Shown here: piece after piece, positions 27,876-35,941 of the stretch | Layout: every line of letters begins with the position of its first letter | Position numbering within the stretch: the stretch's first letter is position 1 | DNA from: Brevundimonas mediterranea | GTDB lineage: Bacteria; Pseudomonadota; Alphaproteobacteria; Caulobacterales; Caulobacteraceae | Assembly (NCBI RefSeq): GCF_014196125.1 | Contig: NZ_JACIDA010000002.1 | Span: forward strand, 310,001-374,000 | Length of the DNA stretch: 64,000 nt | Reading direction: 5' to 3' | The notes under the pieces: model-generated | Seen by the model: the letters and a program-made list of their open reading frames with translations, nothing else | Databases searched by the model: none | What the model was told of the DNA's origin: nothing | Program-made: the position numbers and the translations under genes

Positions 27876-28625
27876 ATGGCGAAACGAACGGCGAAGGAAT
27901 GGGGCCTGCGACTGCTGCCGCTGGCGGTCATCGCCGGCCTGGTGGTCGCCTTCTTCGCCCTGGGCTGGAACCGCTATCTGTCGATGGATCTGATCCGCGA
28001 GCACGGCCTGAACCTTCAGGCCTATGCCCAGGCCCACTGGTGGATCGCCCTGGTCGCCTTCATCGCCGTCTATGCCGTCGCCACCGCCTCCACCATTCCA
28101 GGTCCGGTCTTTCTGACCCTGCTGGGGGGGATGATGTTCGGTCCCTATGTCGGCGCCCTGGCCCAGGCCAGCGGCGCCACAATCGGCTCGGTCGTCATCT
28201 ATTCTGTCTATCGTACCTCGATCGGGACCTGGCTGCGCGCCAAGTTCGAGGCCGACGCCGGCTTTATGGATCGGCTGGCCAAGGGGATCGACCGCAACGC
28301 CTTCACCACCCTGTTCACCCTGCGCGTCATCCCGAGCGTGCCCTTCGTCCTGGTCAACGCCACGGCGGGCATGATGGCGGTGCCGCTGCGGCCCTATGTG
28401 ATCGCCACCTTTATCGGCCTGCTGCCGTCCACCTTCATCTACACCTGGATCGGGTCGCAGCTGGCCGACCTGCTGCGGGCCGGGGTGCGGCCGGACCTGC
28501 CGATGCTGCTGCGCCAGTTCTTCTGGCCGCTGATGGGGGTGGTCTTCCTGTCCCTGCTGCTGCCCATCGGCATCAAACTGGTCCAGATGATCCGCGCCCG
28601 ACGCGCAGAGGCCGCGCCGGCATGA
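27876..28625 (+). CDS. TVP38/TMEM64 (VTT domain) membrane protein
   Basis: This 249-residue membrane protein has about six helices and the VTT/SNARE-associated domain: ASTIPGPVFLTLLGGMMFGPYVGALAQASGATIGS, and RVIPSVPFVLVNATAGM. Related DedA/VTT proteins are lipid scramblases or flippases; here the substrate is unknown. ATG 27876 follows a GGGGAATGAAG purine-rich stretch, and a TTG six codons upstream is less likely. Its stop overlaps the start of a sensor kinase (ATGA). Confidence 0.85.
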   Translation: MAKRTAKEWGLRLLPLAVIAGLVVAFFALGWNRYLSMDLIREHGLNLQAYAQAHWWIALVAFIAVYAVATASTIPGPVFLTLLGGMMFGPYVGALAQASGATIGSVVIYSVYRTSIGTWLRAKFEADAGFMDRLAKGIDRNAFTTLFTLRVIPSVPFVLVNATAGMMAVPLRPYVIATFIGLLPSTFIYTWIGSQLADLLRAGVRPDLPMLLRQFFWPLMGVVFLSLLLPIGIKLVQMIRARRAEAAPA

Positions 28626-30106
28626 GCGCGCTGTTCGACAAGGCGGCGGCGGCGCTGAAACTGTCGCCCGAGGTCGTGGAGACCTGGCGCGAGCGACTGC
28701 GGCCCCGAGCGCCCGACGGACTGTCGGCGCGGCTGCTGCTGCTGACCGTGGCCTTCACCCTGGCGGTCGAAGCCCTGATCATGGGGCCGAACCTGGCCGC
28801 CTTCCACGAACGCTGGCTGCGCGACCGGCTCCAGGCGGCCGAACTGGCCTCGGTCGGGGTCGAGGCCCTGCCCTACAGCGCGGTCGAGGACGACACGGCG
28901 GCCGAGCTGATGCGGATCGGCGGGGTCCAGGCCGTGGCCCTGACCGAACAGGGGGTGCGGCGGCTGCTGCTCCAGGCCCCCAATCTGCCGCGGGCCCCCG
29001 AACTGATCGACCTGCGCCAGCAGAACAGCTGGGCGCGGCTGACCGACCCCTGGCGCACCCTGTTCGGCCATCCCGACCGGTCGCTGCGGGTCCAGGCCAA
29101 GCCCCGCTATCGTTCGGGCGACTTCATCGAGATCGTCACCCCGGCCCAGCCGCTGAAGCTCGAGCTGAAGGCCTTCCTGCTGAACAGCCTTCTGGTCTCA
29201 CTGCTGGTGTCGGTGACGGCGGGCGCCCTGCTGTATGGCGGCCTGGCCCTGCTGGTGCTGCGCCCCCTGCGGCGCGTCACCCGATCAATGGAGCGGTTCG
29301 CCGCCGATCCCGAGAGCGAGGCCGAGGCCCCGTCCGATCGGCACGACGAGATCGGCCGGGTCGAGCGCGAACTGTCGCGGATGCAGGAGGAGGTGCGTCA
29401 GTCCCTGCGCTCGCGCGCCCGTCTGGTCGCTCTGGGCGAGGCGGTGGCCAAGATCAACCACGACCTGCGCAACATGCTGACCTCGGCCCAGATGGCGTCC
29501 GAGCGACTGGCGACCTCGGCCGATCCCCAGGTGGCCAAGGCCCTGCCGCGACTGGAGCGGGCGCTGAGCCGGGCCGCAAGCCTGTCGCGCAATGTGCTGG
29601 AGTATGGCCGCAGCGAGGAGCCGGCGCCCCAGAAGACCCGCGTGGTCCTGACCAAGGCCCTGACCGTGGCGGCCGAGGACGCGGGGCTGGAGCCGGACGG
29701 CGTGCGGCTGGTCAAGCAACTGCCCGCCCGGTTCGCGGTCGAGGCCGATCCGGACCAGCTCTACCGCATCCTGGTCAATCTGATGCGCAACGCCCGCCAG
29801 GCCATCGAGGCCGACGGGGGACGTCCGCCGGAGCGACGCGGCCGGGGGGCCGTCACCGTCAGCGCCTTCGGCGAGGACGGGGTCTGCGTGGTCCGCATCG
29901 CCGACGATGGGCCGGGTATTCCCCCGCGCCTGGCCGAACGTCTGTTCGAACCCTTCGTCAGCTCCAAGAGCTCGGACGGATCGGGGCTGGGCCTGACCAT
30001 ATCGCGCGAACTGGCGGCCCTGCACGGCGGCGACCTGAGACTGGTCCCCAGCGAAGGGGCCAATGAGGGAAGCGGGGCGGTGTTCGAGCTGCGCCTGCCG
30101 GCCTAG
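28622..30106 (+). CDS. Membrane sensor histidine kinase
   Basis: This 494-residue kinase has one transmembrane helix near residues 38-57, a periplasmic region, a second helix near 186-213, and a HAMP-like linker. The phospho-acceptor is His280 in KINHDLRNML, an HDxRN-type box. A HATPase domain follows (NLMRNARQAI, DDGPGIPPRLAERLFEPF, GSGLGLTISRELA). Its ATG overlaps the stop of the VTT membrane protein, so they are coupled. No response regulator lies adjacent, so it is an orphan kinase within this window. Confidence 0.9.
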   Translation: MSALFDKAAAALKLSPEVVETWRERLRPRAPDGLSARLLLLTVAFTLAVEALIMGPNLAAFHERWLRDRLQAAELASVGVEALPYSAVEDDTAAELMRIGGVQAVALTEQGVRRLLLQAPNLPRAPELIDLRQQNSWARLTDPWRTLFGHPDRSLRVQAKPRYRSGDFIEIVTPAQPLKLELKAFLLNSLLVSLLVSVTAGALLYGGLALLVLRPLRRVTRSMERFAADPESEAEAPSDRHDEIGRVERELSRMQEEVRQSLRSRARLVALGEAVAKINHDLRNMLTSAQMASERLATSADPQVAKALPRLERALSRAASLSRNVLEYGRSEEPAPQKTRVVLTKALTVAAEDAGLEPDGVRLVKQLPARFAVEADPDQLYRILVNLMRNARQAIEADGGRPPERRGRGAVTVSAFGEDGVCVVRIADDGPGIPPRLAERLFEPFVSSKSSDGSGLGLTISRELAALHGGDLRLVPSEGANEGSGAVFELRLPA

Positions 30107-30123
30107 AGCTTCAGATCCGGCGC

Positions 30124-30387
30124 CTATTCCAGACCGTCGTCCGAGACGATGAAGGCGCGGTTCGCCGCCTTGGCCTGGGCCGCCAGCTCATCCTGCACCA
30201 GATGCCAACGGCGCAGGCGTTCGTAGTTGATGGCGTGTTCGGGCGAGGCGTCCAGCCAGTGACGGAAATCCTCGATCTGCAGCCGGGCGTTCGGCGCGGC
30301 CGGATCGGGCAGGGCGGGCACGTTCGGCAGTTGACGCGCGACGTCGGCGGGGATCGGATAGTCTCCGGACGAGGTGCTTAGAATCAT
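30124..30387 (-). CDS. Small protein resembling the FecR N-terminal (DUF4880) domain
   Basis: This 87-residue protein contains an acidic, Trp-containing segment, FRHWLDASPEHAINYERLRR. That segment recalls the short N-terminal domain of FecR-type anti-sigma factors (pattern F-x-x-W-L-x-x-S-P-E-H). No membrane segment or FecR domain follows, and no ECF sigma factor is adjacent. ATG 30387 was chosen over longer forms because the upstream extension is unconserved Arg-rich sequence. The function is unknown. It could be a free-standing regulator or the remnant of a larger gene. Confidence 0.5.
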   Translation of the reverse strand: MILSTSSGDYPIPADVARQLPNVPALPDPAAPNARLQIEDFRHWLDASPEHAINYERLRRWHLVQDELAAQAKAANRAFIVSDDGLE

Positions 30388-30541
30388 GAGGTCTGCTCGG
30401 TGGCGGGTTTGGCGATCGGAAAGATCGCGACCATGACGTGAAGCGCCGCCGCGCGCCACCTTTTCGTCACGTCTGCGTTATTGCGGATCGACGCCGTTAC
30501 GGCGAAGGTTGGTTGATAGGCCTTGAGCGAAGGATAGCTGC

Positions 30542-31060
30542 ATGACCATCCGAATGTCCCTGTTCGGCGCCCTGCTGGCGACGATCGCCCTGACCGGCGC
30601 GGCTCAGGCCCGGTCGGCGCCGCAGACGGCCCCGGATCCCTATAGCGCGCCGGACCCCTATCGCGATCAGCGCGCCCTGCCCGACCCCAATGACCCCGCC
30701 GCGCGCGAGGCGCTGCTGCGGGCGAAGGGCGAAGCCTACCACCGGGCTGAGGATTCCAGACAGACCGAGGAAGAATTGCGCCTCACCCGAGCGCTGAACG
30801 ACGAGATCGCCGCCCAGAACGCCCTGGCCGACAAGGCGGACGAGGCCGCCCGCCTGGACTATGACGCCGCCGTGGCCCGTCATCAGATCGAGGTGCGTCA
30901 AGCCGAGGAACAGGCGCGAGCCGCCGCCGAGGCGACCCGCGCGGCCCAGGACCAGTACGACCGCGACTATGCGGCCTGGCGCGAGCAGGTGCGGCTGTGC
31001 CAGTCGGGCTTCCGCGAGGCCTGCACGGCCCGACCCGCCTGGGTCAGGCCGCAGCCGTAA
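30542..31060 (+). CDS. Exported coiled-coil protein of unknown function
   Basis: This 172-residue protein has a signal peptide (cleavage near AAQARS), a Pro/Asp-rich linker (DPYSAPDPYRDQ) and a long Ala/Glu/Gln-rich helical region at about 55-145. The C-terminus has two cysteines, LCQSGFREAC, that could form a disulfide. It starts at ATG 30542 and ends 10 bp from the nrdB stop, convergently. No family is recognised. Confidence 0.6.
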   Translation: MTIRMSLFGALLATIALTGAAQARSAPQTAPDPYSAPDPYRDQRALPDPNDPAAREALLRAKGEAYHRAEDSRQTEEELRLTRALNDEIAAQNALADKADEAARLDYDAAVARHQIEVRQAEEQARAAAEATRAAQDQYDRDYAAWREQVRLCQSGFREACTARPAWVRPQP

Positions 31061-31070
31061 CCAACAGGGC

Positions 31071-32120
31071 TCAGCCGGCGACCAGGCTCATGTCGCGGCG
31101 GGCCATCATCCGGTCGAACTCGGTCCAGACGCCGTCCGAACCGTGCCAATTGCCCTGCGTCGCAGCCTTCGAATATTCGGTGGCGCGCGCCTCGAAGAAG
31201 TTGGCGTGTTCGACGCCCGACAGCAGGGACTGCAGCCAGGGCAGCGGGTTTTCCTTGACCCCATAGACTTCCGGCAGCTTCAGCTGGCGCAGGCGCCAGT
31301 CGGCGATGAAGCGGATGTACTGCTTGATGTCCTCCGGCGTCATGCCCTGGACCGAGCCCATTTCGAAGGCCAGGTCGATGAACCTGTCCTCCATGCTCAC
31401 CACGGTCTTGCAGCAGTCGACGATGTCGTCGGCCACGGCCTTGGTGACGGCCCCCGTCTCCTTGTTGAAGGCGTGGTAGAGCTTGATGATGCCTTCGCAG
31501 TGCAGGCTCTCGTCGCGCACCGACCAGGACACGATCTGGCCCATACCCTTCATCTTGTTCTGGCGCGGGAAGTTCATCAGCATGGCGAACGAGGCGAACA
31601 GCTGAACCCCCTCCGAGAAGCCGCCGAACATGGCCAGGGTCCGGCAGATGTCGGCGTCGGAATCCACGCCGAACTGGCCCATATAGTCGTGCTTGTCCCG
31701 CATGGCCTCATATTCCATGAAGGCGCCGAACTCGCTCTCGGGCATGCCGATGGTCTCGAGCAGCAGGGCGTAGGCCGCGATATGGATGGTCTCCATATTG
31801 CCGAAGGCGGCCAGCATCATCTTGACTTCAGTCGGTTTGAATACCCGACCGTAGCGTTCCATATAGTTGTCCTGAACCTCGATGTCCGCCTGGGTGAAGA
31901 AGCGGAAGATCTGGGTCAGCAGATTGCGTTCGTTATCGTTCAGGGTCGAGGCCCAGTCCTTGACGTCCTCGCCCAGCGGCACCTCTTCCGGCATCCAGTG
32001 GACCTGCTGCTGCTTCTTCCACATGTCGAAGGCCCACGGATAGCGGAACGGCTTGTAGGCGGCGGAGGGCGTCAGAAGACCGGCGCGGTCGGGGCGGATG
32101 ATCGGGGTGATGGCGTTCAT
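31071..32120 (-). CDS. nrdB: Ribonucleoside-diphosphate reductase, class I small subunit
   Basis: This 349-residue subunit holds the metal cofactor and tyrosyl radical that drive NrdA. The helices with metal ligands are visible: NERNLLTQIFRFFTQADIEV, ETIHIAAYALLLE (ligands Glu and His, followed by a Tyr four residues on) and VRDESLHCEGIIKL. No ATP-cone is fused. It starts at ATG 32120. It is not in an operon with nrdA, but its upstream region carries a related pair of dyads. Confidence 0.95.
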   Translation of the reverse strand: MNAITPIIRPDRAGLLTPSAAYKPFRYPWAFDMWKKQQQVHWMPEEVPLGEDVKDWASTLNDNERNLLTQIFRFFTQADIEVQDNYMERYGRVFKPTEVKMMLAAFGNMETIHIAAYALLLETIGMPESEFGAFMEYEAMRDKHDYMGQFGVDSDADICRTLAMFGGFSEGVQLFASFAMLMNFPRQNKMKGMGQIVSWSVRDESLHCEGIIKLYHAFNKETGAVTKAVADDIVDCCKTVVSMEDRFIDLAFEMGSVQGMTPEDIKQYIRFIADWRLRQLKLPEVYGVKENPLPWLQSLLSGVEHANFFEARATEYSKAATQGNWHGSDGVWTEFDRMMARRDMSLVAG

Positions 32121-32194
32121 CGAACTGGACCTGAAAGAGCGATTCCGGAGAGGAGTTCACCATGCGACTCCGCACGCCCGGCGCCAAGTCGGAA

Positions 32195-32242
32195 ATCACC
32201 TATTTGGTGATCACAAATTGTCCTACCCGCTACATCTTGTGG
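32195..32242 (-). promoter_or_regulatory. Tandem NrdR-like boxes upstream of nrdB
   Basis: On the minus strand CCACAAGATGTAGCGG (32227-32242) matches the NrdR consensus core and shares CCAC-W-AGATG with the nrdA site. A second dyad, TCACCAAATAGGTGAT (32195-32210, within a near-perfect 17-base palindrome), is centred 32 bases nearer the gene. The set lies 75-122 bases upstream of the start. Confidence 0.6.
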
Positions 32243-32380
32243 TTTGGATTGAGGAAACTGGGGACGGGCCTGGGGATGCCTCCCACGGATCAAGCTTGGC
32301 TGCCGCTCCGGGGTCTTGAGCGGCGGCCCTTCCGGGGACACCATCCGCCGGCCCCAGTGGCGACGATCAAAGGAGCCGCG

Positions 32381-33037
32381 ATGAGTTTCACCGTCTATGG
32401 CGCCGCCGGGTCCGGATCGGTGCCGGTCGAGGCGGCTCTGACCCTGCTGGGCCTGGCCTATACGGTGGTCGAGGCGCCGACCTGGGAGGGGGAGGCCGAG
32501 CGGGACAAGGTGGCGCCGGTCAATCCGATGCGGCAATTGCCGGTCCTGGTCACGCCCGAGGGCGAGATCCTGACCGAGAGCGCCGCCATACTGATCTGGC
32601 TGGCGGACCGTCATCACCCTGCTCGACGAGCCGAGGCGGGGCTGGCGCCCGCGCCGGACGACGCCCGACGCGGGCAGTTCCTGCGCTGGATGAGTTTCGT
32701 GCCGGCCGCCATCTATTCGATGTACTGGGTGCGGGACGTGCCTTCGCGGCTGGCGGGCAACGATCCGGAGGATCAGGCGCGCATCCTGCAACGCACCGAA
32801 GACCGGATCGCGGAGTGCTAGGGGATGATGGACAGCCAGATCGAACCGGGGCGGTTTCTGCTGGGCGAGACCCTGACGGTGCTGGACCTCTATGTGGCCG
32901 TGGCCAGCCGGTGGACGCCGAGACGCGCGCGCTTCTATGAGGTCGCGCCGCAGATGGCGGCGGTGGTGAAGCGGGTGGATGAGTTGCCGGAGCTCAAGGA
33001 TTTCTGGGCGGAACGATTTCCGTTTGAGGCGGGGTGA
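32381..33037 (+). pseudogene. Glutathione S-transferase interrupted by an in-frame amber codon
   Basis: Reading from ATG 32381 (AGGAG upstream) gives an N-terminal thioredoxin-like GST domain (VNPMRQLPVLVTPEGEILTESAAI) and the start of the helical domain. A TAG stands at 32819-32821. The same frame continues for 71 codons (GMMDSQIEPGRFLLGE to AERFPFEAG), which is the expected GST C-terminus. The site is usually a Trp in related proteins, so a single TGG-to-TAG change explains it. The gene is probably inactive, or the product is truncated at 146 residues. A sequencing error cannot be excluded. Confidence 0.8.
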
Positions 33038-33067
33038 TGCGGACCCGGTCATCACCACCGTCGGAGT

Positions 33068-33250
33068 CGCAACCAAACCCTCTCCCGCTTGCGGGAGAGG
33101 TGGCCCGGCGTCCGCGCAGCGGACCAGGGTCGGAGAGGGAAGTGTCGCCTGCAGCAAGACTTCCCCCATCGTCAGCCGTCTCGCTGCGCTCGACGAGCTG
33201 ACACTTCCCCCGCAAGCGGGGGAAGGTCTGTTGAGAGGCGACGCCGGCCT
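33068..33250. repeat. REP-like intergenic palindromes, first family
   Basis: Two structured units lie here. The first (about 33076-33140) contains CTCTCCCGC-TT-GCGGGAGAG, a second arm TCCGC-GCA-GCGGA and ends with GGAGAGGG. The second (about 33150-33240) has ACTTCCCCC near its start and TTCCCCCGC-AA-GCGGGGGAA near its end, with GTCAGC and GCTGAC flanking a CG-rich centre. They look like repetitive extragenic palindromes of Caulobacteraceae. Copies elsewhere in the genome cannot be seen here. Confidence 0.65.
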
Positions 33251-33551
33251 ATTCCGTTCGTCATCTTGTCTATAGCTTTTCTACTGCCTTCCCTTAGCAA
33301 ACATGGCCCCTCCCGCGCATTGACCCGCCGCATCTCCGCCCTGATATGGCCATGACCGCGAGGCGTTCCCCCTGACCGCGCGGTCGGAGACGACGATGTC
33401 CAAAGTCCTGACACAGGCCGGCCCTTATCGGCGCGGCGGACGATGTAGCGGCTAAAGCCGCCGATCCGTCAGATCCCCCCTAGGCCGGACGTCGAAGACG
33501 CCGGTTCCGCGCGCCATGCGCGCCAAGACACAATCATCAGGAAATCTCTCA
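33251..33551. other. Leader region upstream of the TonB-dependent receptor
   Basis: No regular gene is seen between the REP-like block and the receptor start. Besides the small ORF listed separately, it holds a short hairpin (GCGGC-TAAA-GCCGC at 33448-33461) and, near the end, a ribosome binding site AGGAAA for the receptor. No riboswitch class was recognised. Confidence 0.4.
33396..33455 (+). CDS. Possible 19-residue leader peptide
   Basis: An ATG at 33396, preceded by GGAGACGACG, opens a 19-codon frame (MSKVLTQAGPYRRGGRCSG). Its TAA stop lies inside the hairpin GCGGC-TAAA-GCCGC. The position about 100 bases before the TonB-dependent receptor and the fit of ribosome site, peptide and hairpin suggest a translated leader. 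This rests on arrangement alone and no known leader family was matched. Confidence 0.35.
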   Translation: MSKVLTQAGPYRRGGRCSG

Positions 33552-35924
33552 ATGCGCACCGCCTTCCGCGCCGCCTCTCCGGCGCTTCTCGCCACCGTCT
33601 CCGCCGTCGCCCTGCTGAGCGCCGCGCCCGCCTTCGCCCAGGAAGCCGCCCAGAATGAAGCCGCGACCGTCGACGAGATCGTCGTCACCGGCACCCGCGT
33701 GCCCAATCGCTCGCGCCTGGACACCCTGGCCCCCGTCGATGTGGTCACGGCCCAGAGCCTGCAGAACCGGGGCACGACCGAGTTCGCGACGGCCCTGGCC
33801 CAGTCCGTGCCGTCCCTGACCTTCCCGCGGCCCTCGGCCAACGACGGCAGCGACTCGATCCGTCCGGCGACCCTGCGTGGCCTGTCGCCGGACCAGACCC
33901 TGGTCCTGGTCAACGGCACGCGGCGCCACGCCTCGGCCCTGGTCAACACCAACGGCGTCGTCGGCCGCGGCTCGGCCGCCGTGGACCTGAACGCCATTCC
34001 GACCGCGGCCCTGGACCGGGTCGAGGTGCTGCGTGACGGGGCCTCGGCCCAGTACGGCTCGGACGCCATCGCCGGGGTGGTGAACCTGCGGCTGAAGGAG
34101 GCCTCCAGCGGCGGCGGCGCCAGCGTCACCTACGGCCAATATCTGACCACGGTGAAGACCGCGCGCGGCGAGCGCGACGAGGAGGACGGGGCCACCACCA
34201 CCGCCTCGGCCTGGCAAGGGTTCGCCCTGGGCGACGACGGCTTCCTGACCCTGTCGGCCGAATATCTGAACCGCGAGTCCACCAACCGCTCGGACAATGA
34301 CCCCCGCGCGGCCGCCAACGGCGCCGTGACCGCCCGGTTCGGCGATCCGGACGTCGAGCAGTGGACCGTCTTCGCCAACGCCGGCAAGGGACTGGGGAAC
34401 GGCTGGGAGGCCTATGGCTGGGCCGGTTATCAGGACCGCGACAGTTCGGGCGCCGCCTTCCCGCGCCTGTCGGACAACGTCAACAACGTCACGGCCGTCT
34501 ATCCGAACGGCTTCCTGCCCAAGGTGGCGGTCAATTCCCAGGACGCGTCGCTGGCCGGCGGCCTGCGCGGCGTCATCGCCGGATGGGACGCCGACGTCAG
34601 CCTGGTCTATGGCCGCAACGCGCTCGATTTCCGCACCGAGGATTCGCTGAACTCGACCTATGGGGCGGCGTCGCTGACCAGTTTCGATTCCGGCAGCCTG
34701 ATCTATGACCAGCTGGTGCTGGGCGCCGACTTCAGCCGGCAGTTCGAGGCGGGTCTGGCGGGCGGACCGCTGAACCTGGCCTGGGGTCTGGAGCAGCGCT
34801 GGGAGAATTACCAGATCGAGGCGGGCCAGGCCGAGAGCTACAACCGCGGGCCGCTGGGATCGAACACGGCCCTGTCGGGCGGGGCCCAGGGCTTCCCCGG
34901 CTTCCAGCCGTCGAACGAAGTGGACGTGGATCGCGACAATTTCGCCGCCTATGCCGATATCGAACTGCCGATCACCGAGAAACTGACCCTGGCCGGGGCG
35001 GTGCGGTTCGAGGACTATTCCGACTTCGGCGACACCCAGACGGGCAAGCTGTCGGGCCGGTATGACTTCACGCCCAACTTCGCCCTGCGCGGCTCGGTCT
35101 CGACCGGCTTCCGCGCCCCGTCGCTGCAGCAGTCCTATTTCACCTCGACCTCGTCGGTGATCCAGGACGGGGCGGTGGTGGAGACCGGCACCTTCCCGTC
35201 GGTCAGCGCGGTGGGGACGGCCCTGGGCGGACGGCCGCTGAAGCCCGAGACCTCGACCAACTATTCGCTGGGCGCCGTGGTGCGGCTGGGGGCCTTCGAT
35301 CTGACGGTGGACGCCTACAAGATCGATATCGAGGACCAGATCGTCCTGTCCGAACTGATCCGCGACCCGACCCTGCTGACCCCGCTGGGGGTTCAGGCGG
35401 CGCGCTTCTTCCTGAACGGGGTCTCGACCACGACGGAAGGGGTGGACGTGGTGGGCCGCTATCGCCTGCCGACCGAGAGCGCGGGCGACTTTGACTTCAC
35501 TGTGGCCGCCAACTTCAACGACGTCTCGCTGGACACCGACCTGTCGACCACCCTGTTCGGCCGCCAGCGGATCCTGACCATCGAGGAGGGCACGCCGGAC
35601 GTGAAGGTCTCGGCCGGCGCCGACTGGCGGCTGCAGAAGTGGGGCGCCACCCTGCGGGCCACCTATTACGGCGACGTGCTGCAGCCGGGGTCGGTCGCGG
35701 CCAACGACTATCGCACGGGCGAGAAGACGGTGATCGATCTGGAGGGCCGGTACCAGCTGACCGACCGGGTCGGGCTGGCGGTCGGGGCGGACAATCTGTT
35801 CGACGAATATCCGGACGCGACGCCCCTGGCCCTGAACTCGAACGGGGTGCTGGGCTATCCCTACAACTCGCCGTTCGGCTTCAACGGGCGGTTCGTCTAC
35901 GCGCGGGTCAACCTGACCTGGTAG
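33552..35924 (+). CDS. TonB-dependent outer-membrane receptor
   Basis: This 790-residue receptor has a signal peptide (cleavage near PAFAQE), a TonB-box-like DEIVVTGTRV, a plug domain (LRGLSPDQTLVLVNGTRRH, VEVLRDGASAQYGSDAIAGVVN) and a barrel ending in an aromatic-terminated strand (FVYARVNLTW). It imports a ligand across the outer membrane using TonB energy. The ligand is unknown; sugar, siderophore and vitamin are all possible. ATG 33552 has AGGAAA upstream. No transporter or regulator genes flank it. Confidence 0.93.
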   Translation: MRTAFRAASPALLATVSAVALLSAAPAFAQEAAQNEAATVDEIVVTGTRVPNRSRLDTLAPVDVVTAQSLQNRGTTEFATALAQSVPSLTFPRPSANDGSDSIRPATLRGLSPDQTLVLVNGTRRHASALVNTNGVVGRGSAAVDLNAIPTAALDRVEVLRDGASAQYGSDAIAGVVNLRLKEASSGGGASVTYGQYLTTVKTARGERDEEDGATTTASAWQGFALGDDGFLTLSAEYLNRESTNRSDNDPRAAANGAVTARFGDPDVEQWTVFANAGKGLGNGWEAYGWAGYQDRDSSGAAFPRLSDNVNNVTAVYPNGFLPKVAVNSQDASLAGGLRGVIAGWDADVSLVYGRNALDFRTEDSLNSTYGAASLTSFDSGSLIYDQLVLGADFSRQFEAGLAGGPLNLAWGLEQRWENYQIEAGQAESYNRGPLGSNTALSGGAQGFPGFQPSNEVDVDRDNFAAYADIELPITEKLTLAGAVRFEDYSDFGDTQTGKLSGRYDFTPNFALRGSVSTGFRAPSLQQSYFTSTSSVIQDGAVVETGTFPSVSAVGTALGGRPLKPETSTNYSLGAVVRLGAFDLTVDAYKIDIEDQIVLSELIRDPTLLTPLGVQAARFFLNGVSTTTEGVDVVGRYRLPTESAGDFDFTVAANFNDVSLDTDLSTTLFGRQRILTIEEGTPDVKVSAGADWRLQKWGATLRATYYGDVLQPGSVAANDYRTGEKTVIDLEGRYQLTDRVGLAVGADNLFDEYPDATPLALNSNGVLGYPYNSPFGFNGRFVYARVNLTW

Positions 35925-35941
35925 GCGGGCCTGGGCCGACC

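Noticed and set aside
27899..28621. Apparent long N-terminal extension of the sensor kinase
   Set aside because: The kinase frame stays open back through the VTT gene, but in a different frame. The ATGA overlap at 28622 is the natural start.
30860..32210. Plus-strand open frame over nrdB
   Set aside because: It is the shadow of nrdB on the opposite strand.
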